From contig JARRJY010000073.1 of assembly GCA_037388705.1 (NCBI GenBank), positions 1-10,458 of the forward strand: 10,458 nucleotides of DNA, read 5' to 3'. Each line of letters opens with the position of its first letter. Position 1 is the first letter of the stretch. This DNA comes from JARRJY01 sp037388705. Lineage in GTDB: Bacteria; Pseudomonadota; Gammaproteobacteria; UBA6429; Thiohalophilaceae. This document shows, piece by piece, positions 6,128 to 10,458 of this stretch. The notes below the pieces were generated by a model. That model was not told the DNA's origin and searched no databases. It saw only the letters and a program-made list of their open reading frames with translations. Both the position numbers and the translations under genes were made by a program.

Positions 6128-7123
6128 ATGAAAGCGATACATATGCGGGAAGCGGGTGATATTAGTGTATTGCAATATGTGGATATTGAAGAACCCGTTT
6201 TACAGTCGCCCACCGAGGTTAAGGTAAAGCTATTTGCTGCAGGGGTAAACCCGATTGATACCAAGATCAGGGCAACAGCAGGTTATTACCCGGACCAGTT
6301 ACCTGCCGTACTTGGTTGTGATGGAGCCGGTGTAATTGTTGAAACAGGTGATGAAGTAAAGAATTTTAACAGCGGTGACGAGGTCTGGTTTTGCCACGGT
6401 GGCCTGGGAAACGAGCAGGGTAATTATGCTGAATATAATGTCCTTGATGAATCTCTGTTAAGTCGAAAACCTGCAACACTCGATTTTAAACAGGCTGCAG
6501 TTGGTCCCCTGGTTTTGATCACTGCCTGGGAAGCGCTGTATGACCAGGTTTATCTTAATAAAGACAACACGATATTAATTCATGCCGGTGCCGGTGGAGT
6601 AGGTCATGTGGCCATTCAACTGGCAAAACGAACTGGTGCAAGAGTATTTACAACAGTACATGGTGATGAGAAAAAGAAGCTGGTTAAGCAGTTGGGTGCG
6701 GATGAAATTATAGATTATCAACAGGAAGATATGGTTGAAAAAATAAATGCGCTTACAGCTGGTAAAGGGGTTGATGTTGTATTCGATACCGTCGGTGCCG
6801 ATACCTTCCGGCAAAGTCTGAACTGCCTGGCTTATCGGGGTGAAATAGTTACCTTGCTCGATCCTGGTACTGATGTTGTATGGAAAGAAGCACGCATAAG
6901 AAATATAAAAATGGTCTTCGAGTTAATGTTAACGCCAATGGTCCGATATTTACCTGCGGCACGCCAGCATCAGGTCGAGATTCTGAATCAATGTGCCAGT
7001 TTGATTGATTCAGGAGAGTTGCAGCTACTTTTATCAGAAACCTATAAACTGGAAGATGCGGCAAAAGCGCATACTGCGATCGAAATGGGGCATACCCTGG
7101 GGAAAATCGCACTGGAAATTTAG
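6128..7123 (+). CDS. Zinc-independent MDR oxidoreductase (quinone oxidoreductase-like)
   Basis: This 331-residue enzyme belongs to the medium-chain dehydrogenase/reductase superfamily and probably uses NADPH to reduce a quinone or an activated alkene. The ATG at 6128 has GAGG six bases upstream and gives the family N-terminus MKAIHMREAG; the in-frame TTG at 6110 has no such support. The GroES-like part contains NPIDTKIRA (41-49) and LPAVLGCDGAGVI (58-70). The Rossmann part has HAGAGGVGHVAIQLAK (152-167), the nucleotide-binding glycine motif, then LGADEIIDY. The end EMGHTLGKIAL is typical. It lacks the four-cysteine structural zinc loop of true alcohol dehydrogenases. Substrate cannot be told from sequence. 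It converges on the small Arg-rich gene 22 bp downstream. Confidence 0.9.
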   Translation: MKAIHMREAGDISVLQYVDIEEPVLQSPTEVKVKLFAAGVNPIDTKIRATAGYYPDQLPAVLGCDGAGVIVETGDEVKNFNSGDEVWFCHGGLGNEQGNYAEYNVLDESLLSRKPATLDFKQAAVGPLVLITAWEALYDQVYLNKDNTILIHAGAGGVGHVAIQLAKRTGARVFTTVHGDEKKKLVKQLGADEIIDYQQEDMVEKINALTAGKGVDVVFDTVGADTFRQSLNCLAYRGEIVTLLDPGTDVVWKEARIRNIKMVFELMLTPMVRYLPAARQHQVEILNQCASLIDSGELQLLLSETYKLEDAAKAHTAIEMGHTLGKIALEI

Positions 7124-7145
7124 TGCGATTTGAACAGACATTTAA

Positions 7146-7319
7146 TTAATAATCTGAATGCCCGTCATCCCAGACACTTTTCATCTTGCGGCGGTCTTTA
7201 CCTGAACGACGATCACCTTTACCAGGTTCGAAGCGGATCATTTCACGACGGTCATGTCCCTTGCGACGCTCTTTGCCAGAACGACGTTCAGGACCTTTAT
7301 ATTCTTCTTCATCAGACAT
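7146..7319 (-). CDS. Small Arg-Arg repeat protein
   Basis: This 57-residue, highly charged protein starts with an acidic MSDEEEY and continues with repeated diarginine units: GPERRSGKERRKGHDRR, then RFEP, then GKGDRRSGKDRRK. The second block repeats the RRSGKxRRK pattern of the first, an internal duplication. The tail KSVWDDGHSDY is acidic and aromatic. I start it at the ATG at 7319, with GGGAA about ten bases before; an ATG five codons upstream (7334) is the alternative. Proteins with such xDRR repeats occur in marine gammaproteobacteria and as tails of larger proteins. Their function is unknown to me; nucleic-acid or membrane-lipid binding is possible from charge. No cysteine and no membrane segment are present. 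Confidence 0.75.
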   Translation of the reverse strand: MSDEEEYKGPERRSGKERRKGHDRREMIRFEPGKGDRRSGKDRRKMKSVWDDGHSDY

Positions 7320-7334
7320 CAAACTGATTCCCAT

Positions 7335-7613
7335 GTTTCTTTGGTTAAACGTGTATTAATTATAGTGTTATTCAACCGGTTTTGCAGTCAGGTTGGTCTA
7401 CTTTCTTGGCTACGTGGTAGCCAGCAATGATCCGGAAATATTATGCCAGATACTGAACAGTGCGCCGGTAATGAAGGGGCAATATAGGTTTTATACCCCG
7501 CAAAAGCACCTGGGAACAAAAAGACCAGGGATGAAACAACCATTGCAATGACAGGAAAATAGAGCACCATAATTTTATTATATATTTTATATATGTTGAA
7601 AGGATTGTAACTG
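7335..7613. other. Gene-poor stretch, possibly holding a decayed membrane-protein gene
   Basis: No intact convincing gene lies here. On the minus strand a frame starting at 7570 encodes a very hydrophobic stretch, MVLYFPVIAMVVSSLVF and on to GAFAG. It then turns into improbable sequence, while a shifted minus-strand frame just after it reads FITGALFSIWHNISGSLL, again membrane-like, before a stop. This looks like a small membrane protein split by one frameshift, but both parts are short. The DNA at 7565-7600 is an AT-rich run. Confidence 0.3.
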
Positions 7614-7663
7614 ATAAACCCTAGCCGTGAGTGGTTTATTCAACCTGGCAACTTGCCTATAAT
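7614..7663 (+). promoter_or_regulatory. Promoter of the RutE-family gene with an inverted repeat over the -35
   Basis: A perfect -10 TATAAT lies at 7658-7663, and 17 bp upstream TTTATT (7635-7640) is a weak -35. The -35 overlaps the right arm of an inverted repeat, ATAAACC (7614-7620) with GGTTTAT (7633-7639), arms 12 bp apart. A dimeric regulator could bind there and control access to the promoter. The predicted start point is about 25 bp before the nitroreductase ATG. Confidence 0.6.
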
Positions 7664-7695
7664 TTCTTCTCTGAGTACGCAAAAAGGAAAAATGA

Positions 7696-8280
7696 ATGTC
7701 ACTAGATAACAAGTCACTGGATATATTATTTCGCAAGGCCCGCAGTTATAACTCCTGGCAGGATAAAGCTGTCAGCGATCAACAGCTCCATGAAATATAC
7801 GAGTTGATGAAGTGGGGACCAACAAGTGCAAATTCATGCCCGGCGCGAATAGTGTTTGTAAAGTCTGATGAAGCCAAGCAGAAACTTAAAGAGTGCCTCG
7901 ATGAGGGCAATGTTGAAAAATCCATGACTGCACCGGTCGTAGCCATTATTGGAATGGACCTGGAGTTTTATGAACAGTTGGCAAAACTGTTCCCGCATAC
8001 TGATGCTAAATCATGGTTTGTTGGTAAAGATGAGAAAATCTACGAAACGGCATTCCGTAACAGTAGCCTGCAAGGCGCTTACCTGATGCTGGCTGCACGT
8101 AGCCTGGGACTGGATTGTGGACCCATGTCTGGTTTTGATAACCAGAAACTGGAGGCTGCTTTTTTCCCGGATGAAGAGGTTAAGGCAAACTTTATTTGCG
8201 CAATTGGCTATGGCAGTGAAGAAAAGCTTTACCCGCGGGGACCAAGGCTGGAATTTTCAGAAACCTGCCAGGTTGTCTGA
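7696..8280 (+). CDS. RutE-family nitroreductase (malonic semialdehyde reductase type)
   Basis: This 194-residue flavoprotein belongs to the nitroreductase fold and is closest to E. coli RutE, which reduces malonic semialdehyde to 3-hydroxypropionate in pyrimidine breakdown. The blocks MKWGPTSANSCPARIVFV (38-55), MTAPVVAIIGMDLEFYE (77-93), LFPHTDAKSWF (98-108), AFRNSSLQGAYLMLAARSLG (119-138) and GPMSGFD (142-148) match RutE in order and spacing, and the length is two residues shorter. FMN is the expected cofactor. The ATG at 7696 has AGGA seven bases upstream; an overlapping ATG at 7692 is out of frame. No other rut genes are present, so a broader aldehyde or enone detoxifying role is equally possible. 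It stands alone behind its own promoter. Confidence 0.9.
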   Translation: MSLDNKSLDILFRKARSYNSWQDKAVSDQQLHEIYELMKWGPTSANSCPARIVFVKSDEAKQKLKECLDEGNVEKSMTAPVVAIIGMDLEFYEQLAKLFPHTDAKSWFVGKDEKIYETAFRNSSLQGAYLMLAARSLGLDCGPMSGFDNQKLEAAFFPDEEVKANFICAIGYGSEEKLYPRGPRLEFSETCQVV

Positions 8281-8299
8281 CGACATTCGGTAAGTACAA

Positions 8300-8327
8300 T
8301 AAAAAAGGCAGCCCTTGGAGGCTGCCT
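8300..8327 (-). terminator. Terminator of the minus-strand gene at 8358-8633
   Basis: AGGCAGCC (8306-8313) pairs perfectly with GGCTGCCT (8320-8327) around a 6-nt loop. On the minus strand the stem is followed by TTTTTTATTG, so it ends transcription of the DUF6316-like gene. On the plus strand no T-tract follows, so it can only be a weak stop or an RNA-stabilising stem for the RutE-family gene. Confidence 0.85.
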
Positions 8328-8357
8328 GAAATATTACAACAAAGAGTTCAGAAGGAG

Positions 8358-8633
8358 TTACAAATTACCCGGGTCATCATTGAAGTTGACTATCCCGGAA
8401 CGGCGCATGAACAATTTTAAAGCAGACTTGGCCTCTGTAAACGTCTTGTAGGGACCATGGTTGCCATTATTACGAGTTAAGAAGAACCAGTTCTTGCCAT
8501 CAGTATAAATACGCTTCCTGCGCGGCGGCGCCTGTCCATCTTCTCCAAAGCGCCGGGGATTAGTTTGTTTAACGTTCTCAACATGCATAGCGTTAAGCCC
8601 TAAATTCCTACTCATGTTAAACTGGCTATTCAT
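8358..8633 (-). CDS. Small DUF6316-like protein, copy 2
   Basis: This 91-residue protein has a variable, polar N-terminus (1-36) and a domain at 38-76 that aligns without gaps to residues 17-55 of the protein at 5298-5501. Shared positions include R..R, W-[FY]-F, the following R, GPY, EA, ALK and F. The linker APPRRKR is basic. The ATG at 8633 gives the longest frame but has no clear ribosome binding site; ATGs at 8615 and 8588 are alternatives, the last with an AGGG upstream. It has its own terminator on the 3' side, so it is a single-gene unit. There is no cysteine and no membrane segment. Function unknown; the family name is from memory. Confidence 0.75.
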   Translation of the reverse strand: MNSQFNMSRNLGLNAMHVENVKQTNPRRFGEDGQAPPRRKRIYTDGKNWFFLTRNNGNHGPYKTFTEAKSALKLFMRRSGIVNFNDDPGNL

Positions 8634-9052
8634 AACCAGATTGTTAGCTATTTTTACTTTTCAGTAAATACAGGGAATCCCTATAAATAAAGTACACACT
8701 ACGCATGTCCATGTGAAATAGTCGTTCCTTCGTTCAGGCTACTGAAATCATGGCTGGCTGTTTCAGGCCTGTTCACCGATATGCGCGGTTCAATCCCTGA
8801 AGTAAGCGAGTCGTCCCTGACCGCTTTCATTCTCCTGATGTGTGTGTGAATAATAGTGTGTTGTTTGAAAAGAGTCTGTCAGTCAGATCCTAAACTTATG
8901 TAAGAATCAGATTACAGGTAGCAAGGGAATTTTTACATATAATAAAAAAATCTATATTTTTCATAATGTTGTTGTGCATTGTTTTACATCAGTTTGGTAT
9001 GCTACAAACAGTTGAACTTTAACAAAATAGTAGGTTATTTGCGGGGAAAGTC
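8634..9052. other. Long intergenic region upstream of the CDGSH gene
   Basis: About 420 bp hold no frame worth calling on either strand; the longest ATG-started one I checked on the plus strand is 22 codons at 8781. The part at 8700-8850 is richer in GC than the flanks and has a short inverted repeat, CTGAAA (8742-8747) with TTTCAG (8761-8766), which could mean an unrecognised RNA or a relic. From 8930 on it is AT-rich and must hold the promoter for the gene at 9053. TTGAACTTTAACAA (9012-9025) resembles a half-decayed FNR-type box. Confidence 0.45.
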
Positions 9053-9484
9053 ATGCCAGGTTCTTCAGAGGAAACCTTAAACAGCATCATGGTCAGAATC
9101 GATGGCCCACTTATTGCGAGGGGCAATATCGAAATTCTTGATACAACTGGTAAGGTTATTTACCAGGGTGGTGATATCGCTTTGTGTCGTTGTGGAGCCT
9201 CCAAAAATAAGCCCTTTTGTGATGGTAGCCATAAGGACAACGGCTTTGTCGATGACGGACAGTTTTCAGACCAGAAAGCGGAAGCACCTGAAGGGACCGG
9301 AAAACTGGTCATCCAGTGTCGTGCCAATGCCATGCTGCTTGCAAAGGGCCCAATGAAAATACATAGTCGTGACGGGAACAGTGAAACGACACGAAACAAG
9401 GCAGCGCTTTGTCGCTGCGGTGTTTCTGAAAACAAGCCTTTCTGTGACGCCAAACATAAACAATGCGGGTTTAGTGCTGAATAA
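9053..9484 (+). CDS. Double-CDGSH iron-sulfur protein
   Basis: This 143-residue protein carries two CDGSH-type iron-sulfur sites, each expected to hold one [2Fe-2S] cluster with three Cys and one His. The first is CRCGASKNKPFCDGSH (45-60; Cys45, Cys47, Cys56, His60). The second is CRCGVSENKPFCDAKH (120-135; Cys120, Cys122, Cys131, His135), where DGSH has become DAKH but all ligands remain. Each site is preceded by a GP[LM]xI segment and followed by GF, so the protein is an internal duplication. There is no membrane anchor, unlike mitoNEET; it should be cytoplasmic and may carry electrons or clusters. The ATG follows GGGGA five bases upstream. It lies 18 bp before the ZapE-like gene, which suggests an operon. 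Confidence 0.93.
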   Translation: MPGSSEETLNSIMVRIDGPLIARGNIEILDTTGKVIYQGGDIALCRCGASKNKPFCDGSHKDNGFVDDGQFSDQKAEAPEGTGKLVIQCRANAMLLAKGPMKIHSRDGNSETTRNKAALCRCGVSENKPFCDAKHKQCGFSAE

Positions 9485-9502
9485 GGTCTGGTAATAAAAA
9501 AA

Positions 9503-10458
9503 GTGACGCTTGAGCAGCGATATTTTGAAGAAGTAGAAGCAGGTGCCTTACTGCATGATGACGAACAACTCAAAGCGATTCGTTACCTCCAGGAACTCTG
9601 TGATGCGCTTGTGGAAGACTCCAACAACACGATTTCCGATTACATCGTGCTGGAAGATCTGCGAGGACGCTACCTCTATGTGAACCCGGCGTTTGCCGAT
9701 CGTGTTCATTTTCACCGATTTATGCTGGATATTCATGAACAATTAAAACAGCTACCCAGGTCACCGGATCCGTTAACGGTTATTGCATCCCAGCTGGCAG
9801 CTCGCTTCAGGCTTATTTGCCTTGATGAGTTCCATGTCCATGATATTGCAGATGCTATGTTAATGGCTGGTTTGCTTAAAAGCTTGTTTGAAAACCGGGT
9901 AACGCTGGTTGCGACATCGAATATAGCTATCAGTGACCTCTATAAAAATGGCCTGCAACGGGAACGATTTATGTATGCAATTGACTTGTTACATGAATAT
10001 ACTCGCGAAGTTGAACTGGAAAATTGCCGGGATTACCGGCTTCTTAATCTAGAACAGAACGATTGTTATCTGATTGTAAAGCCAGGTGAGGGTCAACAGG
10101 CGTTACAGGCTCGTTTCGACAAACTGGCTGTAATCCCTGCCAAACATGACAGGGTGCTTACTATTAATAATCGACCAATACACTACATTGCGCTGGCCGA
10201 TGATGTTACATGGTTTGATTTCAGAGGTTTGTGTGCAACGCCACGCTCAGCCAATGATTACATTGAGATTGCCATGATGTTTTCTACAGTGTTTATTAGT
10301 GACATCCATGCAATGACCGAAGCACATGATGACGTCGCCAAACGATTTATTCATCTGGTAGATGCTTTGTATGATCATCGTGTTAAGCTGGTCGTTACGG
10401 CTGAGTCACCACCTGGAGAATTATACAGGGGAAAACGTCTTGCTTTTGCCTTTGAACG
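9503..10458 (+). CDS. ZapE/AFG1-family protein lacking Walker A, 3' partial
   Basis: The frame runs from a GTG at 9503 to the window edge (318 codons) without a stop. It follows the ZapE/AFG1 (AAA+ ATPase) family along its length: an N-terminal RYFEEVEAGALLHDDEQ block, RVHFHRFM (67-74), Walker B-like LICLDEFHVHDIADAM (104-119), sensor-like VATSN (136-140), and GLQRERF (150-156) with the usual arginines. The last part of the window (HRVKLVVTAE) also fits. E. coli ZapE acts at the division site and binds FtsZ. The family's P-loop, normally between the RGLY and HFHRF blocks, is absent: residues 54-66 read RGRYLYVNPAFAD with no GxxGxGKT, about 15-20 residues shorter. No other P-loop is visible. 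It may be a pseudo-ATPase paralogue. The ribosome binding site is poor, so coupling to the CDGSH gene is likely. Confidence 0.85.
   Translation, partial: MTLEQRYFEEVEAGALLHDDEQLKAIRYLQELCDALVEDSNNTISDYIVLEDLRGRYLYVNPAFADRVHFHRFMLDIHEQLKQLPRSPDPLTVIASQLAARFRLICLDEFHVHDIADAMLMAGLLKSLFENRVTLVATSNIAISDLYKNGLQRERFMYAIDLLHEYTREVELENCRDYRLLNLEQNDCYLIVKPGEGQQALQARFDKLAVIPAKHDRVLTINNRPIHYIALADDVTWFDFRGLCATPRSANDYIEIAMMFSTVFISDIHAMTEAHDDVAKRFIHLVDALYDHRVKLVVTAESPPGELYRGKRLAFAFE

Noticed and set aside
7130..7327. Plus-strand open frame across the Arg-repeat gene
   Set aside because: It is the antisense of the RR-repeat protein, has no ribosome binding site and begins with the AT-rich end of the MDR gene.
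8306..8327. Hairpin as a plus-strand terminator for the RutE-family gene
   Set aside because: There is no T-tract on that side; the T-run is on the minus strand, so it serves mainly the opposite gene.
8672..8682. Short palindrome AGGGAATCCCT
   Set aside because: It is short enough to arise by chance, and I see no promoter beside it.
8781..8849. 22-codon frame in the gap before the CDGSH gene
   Set aside because: It is too short, has no ribosome binding site and shows no recognisable content.
9160..9573. 137-residue open frame on the minus strand
   Set aside because: It is antisense to the double-CDGSH gene, and its serine- and cysteine-rich sequence is a reflection of that gene's codons.
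1..10458. Defence system, CRISPR array, insertion sequence or prophage
   Set aside because: No regularly spaced repeats, transposase or integrase motifs, tRNA-flanked insertions or toxin-antitoxin pairs were seen; most of the window is ordinary chromosome.

Overview
This window reads as a chromosomal segment of a gammaproteobacterium. CmoM (the methyltransferase of the cmo5U tRNA pathway), a three-domain-length MsrA, YjbQ, a RutE-type nitroreductase, a DUF6524-like membrane protein and a ZapE/AFG1-family protein all resemble gammaproteobacterial forms. Base composition is moderate to slightly AT-rich, and intergenic DNA is clearly AT-rich. The thiosulfate-transporter-like gene and the periplasmic sulfurtransferase suggest a lineage that handles reduced sulfur, but the window does not prove a sulfur-oxidising lifestyle. 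I see no tRNA, rRNA, CRISPR array, insertion sequence, integrase or phage gene.

Left part (1-3027, + strand): a sulfur-related cluster. It starts with the 3' part of a YeeE/YedE (TsuA-like) transporter. A 63-residue membrane-anchored peptide with a duplicated Cys-containing tail follows, then a His-rich protein of unknown function. A secreted tandem-rhodanese sulfurtransferase with a single active cysteine closes the cluster before a strong terminator. A 9-bp hairpin between the second and third genes hides the ribosome binding site of the third, which suggests translational coupling.

Middle part (3028-7123): a small conserved-looking hypothetical gene is coupled to cmoM. A four-helix membrane protein and msrA follow. 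msrA ends tail-to-tail, with a 4-nt overlap, against a small minus-strand gene with a DUF6316-like domain. Next come yjbQ (minus) and, divergent from it, a zinc-independent MDR/quinone-oxidoreductase gene.

Right part (7124-10458): a tiny Arg-Arg-repeat protein (minus), a gene-poor stretch that may hold a decayed membrane-protein gene, and a RutE-family nitroreductase behind a clear promoter with an inverted repeat over its -35. A second diverged DUF6316-like gene (minus) comes next with its own terminator. After about 420 bp without a gene there is a double-CDGSH iron-sulfur protein, apparently in an operon with a ZapE/AFG1 homologue cut by the window end. That homologue has lost its Walker A loop but keeps Walker B and the other AAA+ landmarks, and is the most striking item in the window. 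Other points of interest are the SD-masking hairpin, the Cys-tail peptide next to the sulfur genes, and an MsrA without the usual recycling cysteine.
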